Positions 16,120 through 24,932 of a stretch of DNA of 46,186 nucleotides are shown piece by piece. This stretch comes from SIG440 sp045648205 (GTDB lineage: Bacteria; Bacillota; Clostridia; Monoglobales; Monoglobaceae). A program made the position numbers and the translations under genes. Under the pieces are notes generated by a model, which had not been told where the DNA came from, did not search any database, and saw only the letters and a program-made list of their open reading frames with translations. Position 1 is the stretch's first letter. Each line of letters opens with the position of its first letter. Location: contig JAZRNM010000007.1 of assembly GCA_045648205.1 (NCBI GenBank), positions 1-46,186 on the forward strand. Reading direction: 5' to 3'.

Positions 16120-16706
16120 CAAAGTACCCCTTTCGTTGAAGGAATTTCATTTTCAAAGCCTTTTTCCAGAGAAACTGCCTGACGGAATATTCGACCTGCC
16201 GCCTTGAAGGCACCTTCAATTATGTGGTGTGAATTGGTTCCCGAAAGCTGGACAAAATGCAGCGTGCAACAAGCCTCTCTCACAAAAGCCAGCCAGAATT
16301 CTTCAACAAGCTCGGTGTCAAAATTTCCAACCCTTGGTGTCGGAATTGAGAGTTTATAAGAAAGTCCCGACCGTCCCGAAATGTCAACCGCTCCAACCAC
16401 AAGTGCCTCATCCATCGGAAGAATTATGTTTCCATAACGGATTATGCCCTTCTTGTCGCCAATTGCTTCAGCAAATGCCTTTCCGAGGCAAATACCCACA
16501 TCTTCAACAGTGTGATGGAAATCTACCTCTGTATCGCCTTTGCATTTTACATCAAGGTCGAATCTGCCGTGCTTTGCAAAAAGAGTCAGCATATGGTCAA
16601 GAAATCCACAACCTGTTTCTATATTTGAACTACCAGTTCCATCAATATTGAGCAACAATTCAATTGAAGTTTCTTTGGTTTCTCTTTTTATTTCACTCTT
16701 TCTCAT
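16119..16706 (-). CDS. hisB: Imidazoleglycerol-phosphate dehydratase
   Basis: 195 residues, monofunctional IGPD with no phosphatase domain. The Mn-binding repeats are present: GCGFLDHMLTLFAKHGRFD, DFHHTVEDVG, and SGTNSHHIIEGAFKAAGRIFRQAV. Dehydrates imidazole-glycerol phosphate to imidazole-acetol phosphate. The hisC stop abuts its ATG, and the ribosome binding site GGAGGGG lies inside hisC. Confidence 0.96.
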   Translation of the reverse strand: MRKSEIKRETKETSIELLLNIDGTGSSNIETGCGFLDHMLTLFAKHGRFDLDVKCKGDTEVDFHHTVEDVGICLGKAFAEAIGDKKGIIRYGNIILPMDEALVVGAVDISGRSGLSYKLSIPTPRVGNFDTELVEEFWLAFVREACCTLHFVQLSGTNSHHIIEGAFKAAGRIFRQAVSLEKGFENEIPSTKGVL

Positions 16707-17768
16707 TTATTTCCCCTCCAGTATTTCACATACAGCACAAATAAGCTTATCCATCTGTTCCCTTGTGCCAATGGTTATTCGGTTGTATTCACATATTCTC
16801 TCACCATTAAAATGTCTCACAAGAACACCTTTTCTGCGAAGTCCTTCATAAATTTCCGCCCCACTGAGTTTTTTGTGCCTTGCAAATATAAAGTTTGCCG
16901 AAGATTTGGTCATTTCAAAACCCAGTTCCCTGAGCTTCCCTTCGGTATACTCACGGTTTTCGCAAATAACTTTGCACTTTCTTTGTGTATATTCCTCGTC
17001 CTCCAGAGAGCCTATTCCTGCCGCCATTGTCATTCTGTTTATGTTGTATGGATTGGTGGAATATTTGATTGTATTCAAATCTTGTATAATCTCTTTTGAT
17101 GCGACACCAAACCCAAGCCTTGCCCCCGCCATTGAACGGGACTTTGAAAAGGTTTGTGTTACCAGAAGATTATCATATTTTTCAATCAGGCTTACCGCAC
17201 TTTCCGCACCAAAATCAACGTAAGCCTCATCAACTACCACAATGTTTCCGGGGTTGTTTTTAAGAATTTCTTCTATATCACCAAGACTCAAACAAATCCC
17301 TGTTGGTGCATTTGGGTTTGCTATGAAAATTGTTCCGTCCTTTTTGAAATAATCCTCAATTTTTATCTCAAAATTTTCGTCAAGAGGAATCTCCTCATAA
17401 GGAACTCTGCAAAGCTCGGCAAAAACCTTGTAAAAACCATAGGTTATGTCAGGAAAACTTGCAGGGGTTTTGTCATCGCAATATGCCATAAACGCAAAAT
17501 TCAAAATTTCATCAGAGCCATTTGTCATAAGCACTTGCTCAGGACTTACCCCAAGCTTTTCTGCCATTTTTTCGGTCAGAATCTGACATGTTGGGTCAGG
17601 ATATAATTGAAGATTTTTCGCTGATTCCTCTGCATATTTAATCGCCTTTTCCGATGGCGGAAACGGAGATTCATTGGTGTTTAACTTCACCAGATTTGTT
17701 ATCTTTGGCTGTTCTCCCGGAGTGTATGGCACCAAATCCTTATATTTTTCACTGAAAAATCTGCTCAT
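16707..17768 (-). CDS. hisC: Histidinol-phosphate aminotransferase
   Basis: 353-residue class I/II PLP aminotransferase with KLNTNESPFPPS near the N-terminus, NGSDEIL, NPNAPTG, VDEAYVDF, the PLP-lysine motif TFSKSRSMAGARLGFG (Lys in SKSR) and a final NRITIGT. Converts imidazole-acetol phosphate to histidinol phosphate with glutamate. Start is ATG 17766-17768 with GAGGAG seven bases upstream, four bases past the hisD stop; an upstream in-frame ATG inside hisD is rejected. Confidence 0.95.
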   Translation of the reverse strand: MSRFFSEKYKDLVPYTPGEQPKITNLVKLNTNESPFPPSEKAIKYAEESAKNLQLYPDPTCQILTEKMAEKLGVSPEQVLMTNGSDEILNFAFMAYCDDKTPASFPDITYGFYKVFAELCRVPYEEIPLDENFEIKIEDYFKKDGTIFIANPNAPTGICLSLGDIEEILKNNPGNIVVVDEAYVDFGAESAVSLIEKYDNLLVTQTFSKSRSMAGARLGFGVASKEIIQDLNTIKYSTNPYNINRMTMAAGIGSLEDEEYTQRKCKVICENREYTEGKLRELGFEMTKSSANFIFARHKKLSGAEIYEGLRRKGVLVRHFNGERICEYNRITIGTREQMDKLICAVCEILEGK

Positions 17769-17772
17769 TTTT

Positions 17773-19047
17773 TCACTCCTCAATTCTGATTGTCGCACTT
17801 TTTGCGTGAGCTGTCAATCCCTCTTTTTCGGCAAAGAAACCAACATCCTCTGCTACTCTCTTGAGTGCGTCATAGGTATAATATGTATACTGTGTCTTCT
17901 TCACAAAATCATCAACCGACAACGGGCTTGAAAACTTTGCCGTTCCACTTGTGGGAAGTGTGTGATTTGCTCCTGCAAAGTAATCTCCCAATGCTTCGGG
18001 GCAATTTCTTCCCATAAAGATTGAGCCTGCGTGGCGTATTCCATCAAGATAATCAAATGGATTGTCAACACAAAGTTCAAGATGTTCAGGAGCAATCTCA
18101 TTGGCAATTTCGATTGCAACGTCCAGACTGTCTGCCACAATAATTTTTCCGTTGTCATCAATTGATTTTCTGGCAATTTCGGCTCTTTCAAGTTGCGGAA
18201 TTTGTCTTTCAAGTTCTTCCTGAACAGCTGTTGCCAGTTCTTCCGATTCAGTAACAAGAACAGCACTTGCAAGAACATCGTGCTCAGCTTGCGACAAAAG
18301 GTCTGCCGCAACATGTTTCGGATTGCTTTTTCCGTCAGCCACAATGAGTATCTCACTTGGTCCTGCAATCATATCAATTGAAACATTTCCGAAAACCTGT
18401 TTTTTTGCTTCTGCAACAAAAGCATTTCCCGGACCCACAATTTTGTCCACCTTTGGGATTGTTTCTGTCCCGTAAGCAAGTGCCGCAACAGCTTGTGCTC
18501 CACCCACCTTGAAAATTCTGTCAACGCCCGCAATCTTTGCAGCCGCTAAAATCACAGGGTTTATCTTTCCCTCTTTATTTGGCGGTGTCACAATGACAAC
18601 CTCTCCAACTCCTGCAATTTTGGCAGGAATTGAATCCATAAGAACGGTTGACGGATATGCCGCTGTTCCACCGGGTACATAGAGTCCTGCCTTGTCAACG
18701 GGAATAACCTTTTGTCCGGTCACTATGCCATTTTCATCATTGATTATGAATCCATTCCGCACCTGCTTCTCGTGGAACTTTCGTATATTTCTTGCCGCCT
18801 TTTCAAGTACCTCAAGAAACCTTGGTTCAACTATACTTACTGCCTCATCCATTTCTTCCTCTGAAACCTCCAGGGAAGTGAGCGTTGCCTTATCAAATTT
18901 CTCACAATATTCAAACAGCGCCTTATCACCCTTATTCTTTACATTTTCAATGATTTCGGCAACAATTCCTTCAACATTGGTTCCCGGCATCACTCTTGCA
19001 AAAATGTCCTGGCTTGGCACCTCGCCATATTTCAAAATCCTTATCAT
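17773..19047 (-). CDS. hisD: Histidinol dehydrogenase
   Basis: 424 residues, standard length. Signatures: VPGGTAAYPSTVLM, KVGGAQAVAALAYGTETIP, GPGNAFVAEAKKQVFG, DMIAGPSEILIVAD, SQAEHD (Zn ligands), and NHTLPTSGTAKFSSPLSV. Carries out the last two NAD-dependent oxidations from histidinol to histidine. Its ATG overlaps the hisG stop (ATGA). Confidence 0.96.
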   Translation of the reverse strand: MIRILKYGEVPSQDIFARVMPGTNVEGIVAEIIENVKNKGDKALFEYCEKFDKATLTSLEVSEEEMDEAVSIVEPRFLEVLEKAARNIRKFHEKQVRNGFIINDENGIVTGQKVIPVDKAGLYVPGGTAAYPSTVLMDSIPAKIAGVGEVVIVTPPNKEGKINPVILAAAKIAGVDRIFKVGGAQAVAALAYGTETIPKVDKIVGPGNAFVAEAKKQVFGNVSIDMIAGPSEILIVADGKSNPKHVAADLLSQAEHDVLASAVLVTESEELATAVQEELERQIPQLERAEIARKSIDDNGKIIVADSLDVAIEIANEIAPEHLELCVDNPFDYLDGIRHAGSIFMGRNCPEALGDYFAGANHTLPTSGTAKFSSPLSVDDFVKKTQYTYYTYDALKRVAEDVGFFAEKEGLTAHAKSATIRIEE

Positions 19048-19667
19048 TTTCTCACCTGTCCTCCCAAGCTCTTCAGAATTTTTTCAATTTGTTCATTCTT
19101 AAACTTGAAGCTTGCCTTATTGGCAATTAATCTTGCACTTATGGGCACAATTGTTTCCAAAACCTCAAGATTGTTCTCTTTCAGGGTTGTTCCCGTTTCA
19201 ACAATATCCACAATCACATCCGAAAGTCCTAAGATTGGTGCAAGCTCAATTGAACCATTAAGGTGAATTATGTCAATTTCACGACCAATAGATGAATAAT
19301 AATTCTTTGCAATGTTAGTAAACTTTGTAGCAACTCTCAGGGTTTTCTGTGTGTTATCCCTGAAATCCTTTTTCCCTGCAACTGCCATTCGGCATTTTCC
19401 TATATCAAGGTCAAGAAGTTCATAGATATCAGGCTCATATTCAAGCAAAATATCCTTTCCCGCAACACCAATATCTGCCGCACCATGTTCAACATAGATA
19501 GCAACATCAGAAGGTTTTACCCAAAAATAGCTTATGCCAAGCTCATCATTTTCAAAGATTAGCTTTCTGTTATTTTCTCTGATTGAAGGACACTCAAAAC
19601 CCGCTTCTTCAAACATTCCATAAACCTTTTCGCCGAGTCTGCCTTTTGGCAGCGCAACATTAAGCAT
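19044..19667 (-). CDS. hisG: ATP phosphoribosyltransferase, short form catalytic subunit
   Basis: 207 residues, the short HisG form that lacks the C-terminal regulatory domain and needs HisZ. Signatures: ALPKGRLGEKV, VKPSDVAIYVEHGAADIGVAGKD, and the phosphate loop DIVETGTTLKENNL. First committed step: ATP plus PRPP to phosphoribosyl-ATP. It overlaps hisZ by eight bases. Start could be the ATG at 19665-19667 or a TTG three codons upstream (19674-19676), which is better spaced (eight bases) from GGAGGT; the conserved family N-terminus fits either. Confidence 0.93.
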   Translation of the reverse strand: MLNVALPKGRLGEKVYGMFEEAGFECPSIRENNRKLIFENDELGISYFWVKPSDVAIYVEHGAADIGVAGKDILLEYEPDIYELLDLDIGKCRMAVAGKKDFRDNTQKTLRVATKFTNIAKNYYSSIGREIDIIHLNGSIELAPILGLSDVIVDIVETGTTLKENNLEVLETIVPISARLIANKASFKFKNEQIEKILKSLGGQVRK

Positions 19668-20778
19668 TTTCTTCAAGTGTCTCCACCTCCGCTCCACTCA
19701 GTTTTATAAGTCTCTTGTATCTTATTTTTTCAGGTTTAATCTTTTGTGCCAAAACTTTTTCACCATTTTCTGAAAGTTTTTTAACCGCACCGCTTATTTC
19801 AGAAAGCTTAGCGCCGTCTTCATAAAGCAAAACCACATCAACATCAAATGCGCTTTCCTCCTGGAAAAGTCGTTCAAGAACATCAAGATAAACTGCAAAT
19901 CCAATTGCGCCCGATTTTCTTGACATTTTTTTCATCAGATTGTCATACTGACCTCCTGAAAGGACACCCTCTGACACCCCGTTCACAAAGCCCTTGAAAA
20001 CAATTCCGCTGTAATAACTCATATCATTCACAACGGAAAAATCAATTCTTATCTTATCCTTGCATCCATTTTGAGCAAGGCTCTCACAAATATCCTCAAG
20101 CTGTTTGATTGAACTGTCACCAAAATCCAATTTTTTCAGTTCATTGATAACTTTGTCAGGTTCGCCATAGACCTGAACTAATTTTTTCAGGTTTGCGGCT
20201 TCCGCCGGGTCAATTCCCTCGTTTTCATAAATCACGTCAATACCCTGAACATTTTTCTCTCCCAGGCACTTGAGAACCGCTTTCTTGCCTGTGCCCGAAA
20301 GGGTAAGCCCATCAATTGCCTCTGACACAATGCCCATATGTGAAATATCAAGAATATAGTCATCTGTTATGGTTTCAAGACTCTTCGCCGCAAGGCTTAC
20401 AACCTCACTTATGCAATAATCATCAATATCTCCAAGACACTCAAGTCCAACCTGCATAATTTCCTTGAAAGCCCTTGTTTCTGAGGATGCGCGGTATACA
20501 TTCTCGTTGTAGTACATCTTTTGAACTGCTCTCGAATTGTCACGGCTGTTCTTTATGATTGAAAGTGTTACGTCAGGCTTGAGCGCCATCAGTTTTCCAT
20601 CAATGTCAGTAAAGGTTATTATGCTTTCAGAAACCAAAAAATCCTTGTTTCTCACATAAAGGTCATATTCCTCAAACTTGCTCATCCTATATTTCATATA
20701 TCCAAATCTTGAGTATAAATCACGCAGTTTGAATATTATCTTTTCTTCGTTTTCAAGAACAGAATTTAAATTATTCAT
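19660..20778 (-). CDS. hisZ: ATP phosphoribosyltransferase regulatory subunit
   Basis: 372 residues, a catalytically inactive class II aminoacyl-tRNA synthetase (HisRS) paralogue. The core has motif 2-like TFTDIDGKLMALKPDVTLSIIKNSRD, YYNENVYRAS, IMQVGLECLGD, and GGQYDNLM with GFAVYLDVLERL near the C-terminus. No anticodon-binding domain is apparent. Allows histidine feedback on the short HisG. First enzyme gene of the operon, two bases after the yerC stop. Confidence 0.94.
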   Translation of the reverse strand: MNNLNSVLENEEKIIFKLRDLYSRFGYMKYRMSKFEEYDLYVRNKDFLVSESIITFTDIDGKLMALKPDVTLSIIKNSRDNSRAVQKMYYNENVYRASSETRAFKEIMQVGLECLGDIDDYCISEVVSLAAKSLETITDDYILDISHMGIVSEAIDGLTLSGTGKKAVLKCLGEKNVQGIDVIYENEGIDPAEAANLKKLVQVYGEPDKVINELKKLDFGDSSIKQLEDICESLAQNGCKDKIRIDFSVVNDMSYYSGIVFKGFVNGVSEGVLSGGQYDNLMKKMSRKSGAIGFAVYLDVLERLFQEESAFDVDVVLLYEDGAKLSEISGAVKKLSENGEKVLAQKIKPEKIRYKRLIKLSGAEVETLEENA

Positions 20779-20780
20779 TT

Positions 20781-21077
20781 TTATTTTGCCTCCGCCTTTT
20801 CATGTTTTTCAAGAGCACATCTGTAACCGCCACTTCCATAATTCAAACACTTGTTGACACGACTTATTGTGGCAGTGCTTGCCCCCGTATCTTTTGAAAT
20901 TTCAATATAACTTTTATTCTGATTCAAAAGTTCAGCCACCTGAAGCCTTTGTGACATATCCTGAATTTCTTTTATGGTGCAGATATCCTCAAAAAAATTA
21001 TAACATTCTTCCTCTGTTTCAAGATTCAATATTGCTCTCATCAATCTTTCTACTTCGGGTGTATGCATATTTCCCAT
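20781..21077 (-). CDS. YerC/TrpR-family regulator, likely HisR-type repressor of the his operon
   Basis: 98 residues of the YerC/YecD TrpR-related family: helical N-terminus ILNLETEEECYNFFEDICT, then a helix-turn-helix with MSQRLQVAELLNQNKSYIEISKDTGASTATISRVNKCL, and an SGGY motif. Members located with histidine genes are proposed histidine-responsive repressors (HisR). Being the first gene of the his operon behind a promoter with a dyad supports autoregulation and control of all downstream his genes (inference). Start ATG 21075-21077; a TTG directly before it is also possible. GAGGAAG precedes it. Confidence 0.88.
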   Translation of the reverse strand: MGNMHTPEVERLMRAILNLETEEECYNFFEDICTIKEIQDMSQRLQVAELLNQNKSYIEISKDTGASTATISRVNKCLNYGSGGYRCALEKHEKAEAK

Positions 21078-21103
21078 CAAAAATCACTTCCTCAAATTTT
21101 AAT

Positions 21104-21140
21104 ACTTTAGCATTTTATCATAGTAAAGTGATAAAGTCAA
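21104..21140 (-). promoter_or_regulatory. his operon promoter with dyad operator candidate
   Basis: TTGACT (21140-21135), 17-bp spacer, TAAAAT (21117-21112) on the minus strand; short leader of about 25 bases before yerC. A perfect inverted repeat TTTATCA-N8-TGATAAA (21114-21135) covers the spacer and -10, and ACTTTA/TAAAGT half-sites (21104-21109, 21124-21129, 21132-21137) are nested around it. Placement suits a repressor such as the YerC-type protein encoded first. Confidence 0.75.
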
Positions 21141-21150
21141 TAGGTTTTAC

Positions 21151-21187
21151 AAAAAAAAGAACAACATTTTCAGAGAAAAGTTGTTCT
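21151..21187 (-). terminator. Terminator after the UPF0210 gene
   Basis: Perfect 8-bp stem AGAACAAC/GTTGTTCT (21158-21165 with 21180-21187) followed on the minus strand by a run of seven T. It isolates the ACT/UPF0210 operon from the his promoter that starts ten bases later. Confidence 0.9.
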
Positions 21188-21197
21188 TTTGATATAA

Positions 21198-22556
21198 CTA
21201 GTTCTTAAGGCTATGGATTGGAGCGGGAATTCTTCCGCCTCTGTTTATGAAGTCAGCGCTTGACTCCTTGTGAACGGGCATAATGGGTGCATATCCCAAA
21301 AGACCTCCAAACTCAACATTTTCACCGACTGTTTTTCCAATAACTGGAATTATCCTCACCGCTGTGGTCTTTTGGTTTATCATTCCAATCGCCATTTCAT
21401 CTGCAATAATAGCCGAAATTGTTTCCGCGGGAGTATCACCGGGAATTGCAATCATATCAAGACCAACCGAGCAAACACAAGTCATCGCCTCAAGTTTGTC
21501 GAGTGTGAGTGTTCCGCACTCTGCAGCTGCAATCATTCCTGCATCTTCACTGACGGGAATAAACGCACCGCTGAGGCCGCCAACATAACCCGATGCCATA
21601 ACTCCGCCTTTTTTAACTGCATCATTAAGAAGAGCAAGAGCTGCTGTTGTTCCGTGTGTTCCGCACTTTTCAAGGCCCATTTCTTCAAGAATATATGCCA
21701 CACTGTCACCAATTTCAGGGGTGGGCGCAAGCGACAAATCCACAATTCCGAAGGGGACTCCCAGTCTTCTTGAGGCTTCCTGTGCCACAAGCTGTCCCAT
21801 TCTTGTGATTTTGAATGCAGTTTTCTTTATTACCTCAGCAACAGTTCCAAAATCTGCTCCTTTTACCTTTTCAAGAGCCGCCTTGACAACACCGGGGCCA
21901 CTGACACCCACATTAATAACACAATCACCCTCGCCAGGGCCATGAAAGGCACCTGCCATAAATGGATTATCCTCAACTGCGTTCGCAAAAACAACAAACT
22001 TGGCACAACCGAACGAATCTCTGTCGGCGGTAATCTCAGCCGTTTTCTTAACTGTTTCTCCAACGAGCTTCACCGCATCCATATTTATTCCAGACTTTGT
22101 TGTTGCAACTCCAACAGATGAACAAACTCTCTCGGTTGTTGCCAATGCCTCAGGAATTGATTCAATTAAAATTCTGTCACCCTTTGTCATACCCTTGTGA
22201 ACAAGGGCAGAAAAACCACCGATAAAATTTACACCTGTTGCCTGTGCCGCACGGTCAAGAGTCTTTGCAAACATAACATAATTATCTGCATCACTTGCCC
22301 CTGCAATCATCGCAATGGGAGTAACCGAAATTCTCTTGTTTATGATGGGAATACCATACTGACGGCTTATCTCATCACCTATCTTCACAAGGTCCTTTGC
22401 CAGACGGGTAATTTTTTCATATATCTTTTCACAAGCCCTTTCTGCACTGCTGTCAATGCAGTCCAGAAGTGAAATTCCCATTGTTATTGTTCTAATATCA
22501 AGATGCTGATTATCAACCATCTTGATTGTTTCCATAATTTCTCTAGTGTTAATCAT
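21198..22556 (-). CDS. UPF0210 (DUF711, PFL-like) family protein
   Basis: 452 residues matching the conserved UPF0210 family: REIMETIKMV start, TRLAKDLVKIGDEISRQYGIPIINKRISVTP, VNFIGGFSALVHKGMT, FHGPGEGDCVINVGVSGPGV, and a GGLLGYAPIMPVH end. Distant similarity to pyruvate formate-lyase-like folds has been noted, but no reaction is established. The partner ACT-domain gene 20 bases upstream is conserved with it, suggesting amino-acid-responsive control. GGAGG precedes the ATG. Has its own promoter and terminator. Confidence 0.9.
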   Translation of the reverse strand: MINTREIMETIKMVDNQHLDIRTITMGISLLDCIDSSAERACEKIYEKITRLAKDLVKIGDEISRQYGIPIINKRISVTPIAMIAGASDADNYVMFAKTLDRAAQATGVNFIGGFSALVHKGMTKGDRILIESIPEALATTERVCSSVGVATTKSGINMDAVKLVGETVKKTAEITADRDSFGCAKFVVFANAVEDNPFMAGAFHGPGEGDCVINVGVSGPGVVKAALEKVKGADFGTVAEVIKKTAFKITRMGQLVAQEASRRLGVPFGIVDLSLAPTPEIGDSVAYILEEMGLEKCGTHGTTAALALLNDAVKKGGVMASGYVGGLSGAFIPVSEDAGMIAAAECGTLTLDKLEAMTCVCSVGLDMIAIPGDTPAETISAIIADEMAIGMINQKTTAVRIIPVIGKTVGENVEFGGLLGYAPIMPVHKESSADFINRGGRIPAPIHSLKN

Positions 22557-22576
22557 AAGTCCTCCGTCTGAAATTT

Positions 22577-22852
22577 CTAAATCCGGTGCATTGAGTTGAA
22601 AATTTCTTCATTCTGCATTCTTATGTCAACGCCTATTTCTTCACCGATTTTTTCAAGGCTTCCCATAACAACATCAAACGCAGAAGCATTTTCAGTAAAC
22701 TCAACGAGCATAACCATTGTGAAAATATTCTGCATAATTGTCTGATTTATATCAAGAATGTTTACCCCATTCTCAAAAAGACATCCACTAACCTTTGCTA
22801 TAATACCCGGGCGGTCAATTCCCATAACCGAAACTGCTGCTCTCACTTGCAT
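22577..22852 (-). CDS. ACT-domain protein (UPF0237)
   Basis: 91 residues, one ACT domain: AAVSVMGIDRPGIIAKVSGCLFENGVNILDINQ with the usual ligand-binding turn, then a second strand set ending in IGVDIRMQNEEIF. ACT domains bind amino acids or similar small effectors. First gene of a two-gene operon with the UPF0210 protein. AAAGGAGA precedes the ATG. Confidence 0.91.
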   Translation of the reverse strand: MQVRAAVSVMGIDRPGIIAKVSGCLFENGVNILDINQTIMQNIFTMVMLVEFTENASAFDVVMGSLEKIGEEIGVDIRMQNEEIFNSMHRI

Positions 22853-22886
22853 TCTCTCCTTTTGTAATTATCATTATCCAAAGGAT

Positions 22887-22915
22887 ATTATACAACCCTA
22901 TTACCATTCCGTCAA
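22887..22915 (-). promoter_or_regulatory. Promoter of the ACT/UPF0210 operon
   Basis: TTGACG (22915-22910), 17-bp spacer, TATAAT (22892-22887) on the minus strand, about 35 bases before the ACT-domain start. Divergent from the ygiQ promoter in the same 151-bp gap. Confidence 0.85.
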
Positions 22916-22938
22916 GTAAAAATTATGCAAAAAATCAG

Positions 22939-22967
22939 TTGAAAAAAAATTAGTTTTATGTTAAAAT
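22939..22967 (+). promoter_or_regulatory. Promoter of the ygiQ-folD-radA-carD-isp operon
   Basis: TTGAAA (22939-22944), 17-bp spacer, TAAAAT (22962-22967), 37 bases before the ygiQ ATG. No terminator is visible between here and ispF, so the six genes may form one transcript. Confidence 0.75.
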
Positions 22968-23003
22968 ATCATTATATAATTAGTTTTCAGAGAGGAATTT
23001 ACC

Positions 23004-24932
23004 ATGTTTCTTCCCGTTTCAAAAGAAGATATGAGACGACGTAATATTTCACAACTTGATTTCATATATATAATAGGTGATGCATACGTTGACCATTCAA
23101 GCTTTGGTCATGCAATAATCTCCCGCATTCTCGAAAAACACGGGTACACCGTGGGTATAATTTCTCAACCCGATTGGCACAATTGCGAAGAATTCAAGGC
23201 ATTGGGTAGTCCACGTCTCGGTTTTTTGGTTTCTGCGGGAAATATTGATTCAATGGTCAACCACTACACCGTTTCAAAAAAAGTGCGCTCGCAGGATTTA
23301 TATTCCCCGGGCGGAGCTTCGGGCAAACGACCTGACAGAGCAACAATTGTTTATTGCAACCGCATTCGCGAGGCATTCGGCAAAAAAGTTCCCATAATAA
23401 TTGGCGGAATTGAAGCAAGTCTCAGACGTTTTGCGCATTATGATTATTGGTCTGATAAGGTTCGCAGAAGCATTTTGATTGACAGCGGTGCAGACCTTCT
23501 CATCTATGGTATGGGAGAACATCAAATCGTTGAAATTGCTGACCTTTTGAACTGCGGAGTTCCGGTCGGTCAAATCAAAAACGTCTCAGGAACTGCATAT
23601 ATCGAAAACACTGATGCTGAGTTCCCCGCTGACTACATTCTTCTGCCATCATTTGAGGAAATTTCACAAAGTAAAAAACTTTATGCGAAAGCAACAAAAA
23701 TCCAATATGAGGAACAAGACTTTGTCAGAGGGAAAGTTCTTGTTCAACCTGATAATGAAAAAAAATGTATTGTTCAGAATCCACCGTCACCCCCTCTCAC
23801 AACCGAGGAACTTGATGCGGTATATGAGTTACCCTTCGAAGGAACATATCACCCATCATACAAAGCATTTGGTGGTGTACCCGCTTTGGAGGAAATCGAA
23901 TTTAGTCTTACATCTTGCCGAGGTTGTTTTGGAAGCTGCAGCTTTTGTGCACTTGCCCTCCATCAGGGCAGAACAGTAATATCGCGGAGCCATTCTTCAA
24001 TCATTCGTGAAGCAGAAAGGCTTATCAAAAAGCCCAACTTCAAAGGCTATATCCACGACGTAGGCGGACCAACTGCGAATTTCAGTGCACCCTCGTGTCA
24101 AAAGCAATTGAAATATGGAGTATGCAAGGAACGTCAATGTCTTTTCCCGACTCCCTGCAAAAATCTTGAGGTTTCGCACAAGGATTACCTTGAGCTTCTC
24201 AGAAAGCTCCGAAAGCTTCCAAAAGTCAAGAAAGTCTTTGTCCGTTCAGGAATTCGCTTTGACTACCTCCTTTTCGACAAAGACCATACATTTCTTTATG
24301 AACTGTGCAAACACCACATAAGCGGTCAACTGAGAATTGCCCCCGAACACATTTCGGACAATGTGCTGAAATATATGGGAAAACCCTCAAAAGAAATATA
24401 CGAAAAATTCTTATCGAAATTCGAAAAGATAAACAAAGAATTGGGAATGAATCAATATGCCGTTCCATACCTTATGTCATCACATCCGGGAAGCACTCTC
24501 AAAGATGCGGTCAAACTTGCCGAATACCTGAATCGGCATAAGTTGAATCCTGAACAGGTCCAGGATTTTTATCCCACCCCGGGAAGCATCTCAACCTGTA
24601 TGTATTACACGGGGCTTGACCCAAGAACAATGAATTCGGTTTATGTGGCAACGGATTACAAAGAAAAACAAATGCAACGCGCCCTGCTCCACTTCAGGGA
24701 CCCAAAAAATTATGATGCAGTACTAAATGCACTAAAACAGACAAACCGCCTCGACCTTGTGGGGTTTGGCCCTGATTGCTTGATAAAACCAACAAAAGGA
24801 GAAAGAAAAAATGGCAACAATACTCAGCGGAAAAACAGTTTCAGCAAGAATAAAGGAAAATCTCAAAGCAGAAATCGAGACACTAAAAAAATCGGGAACA
24901 AATCCCGGCCTGGCAGTTATAATAGTCGGTGA
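23004..24932 (+). CDS. YgiQ-family radical SAM protein
   Basis: 642 residues. N-terminal domain with FIYIIGDAYVDHSSFGHAII and a cobalamin-like GGIEASLRRFAHYDYW region; radical SAM core with Cys308, Cys312 and Cys315 (CX3CX2C) in SCRGCFGSCSFC, followed by the RSHSSIIREAERL and IAPEHIS segments and the QDFYPTPG signature of the family. Function not established; members are widespread Fe-S/SAM enzymes. The last 40 residues form a basic, Asn/Ser/Lys-rich low-complexity tail whose codons overlap the first 122 bases of folD in another frame. ATG at 23004 with AGAGGA ribosome binding site. Confidence 0.93.
   Translation: MFLPVSKEDMRRRNISQLDFIYIIGDAYVDHSSFGHAIISRILEKHGYTVGIISQPDWHNCEEFKALGSPRLGFLVSAGNIDSMVNHYTVSKKVRSQDLYSPGGASGKRPDRATIVYCNRIREAFGKKVPIIIGGIEASLRRFAHYDYWSDKVRRSILIDSGADLLIYGMGEHQIVEIADLLNCGVPVGQIKNVSGTAYIENTDAEFPADYILLPSFEEISQSKKLYAKATKIQYEEQDFVRGKVLVQPDNEKKCIVQNPPSPPLTTEELDAVYELPFEGTYHPSYKAFGGVPALEEIEFSLTSCRGCFGSCSFCALALHQGRTVISRSHSSIIREAERLIKKPNFKGYIHDVGGPTANFSAPSCQKQLKYGVCKERQCLFPTPCKNLEVSHKDYLELLRKLRKLPKVKKVFVRSGIRFDYLLFDKDHTFLYELCKHHISGQLRIAPEHISDNVLKYMGKPSKEIYEKFLSKFEKINKELGMNQYAVPYLMSSHPGSTLKDAVKLAEYLNRHKLNPEQVQDFYPTPGSISTCMYYTGLDPRTMNSVYVATDYKEKQMQRALLHFRDPKNYDAVLNALKQTNRLDLVGFGPDCLIKPTKGERKNGNNTQRKNSFSKNKGKSQSRNRDTKKIGNKSRPGSYNSR

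Noticed and set aside
24790..24932. Frameshift or assembly error at the ygiQ/folD junction
   Set aside because: Both frames are intact and both proteins have complete conserved cores; a long overlap explains the data without any error.
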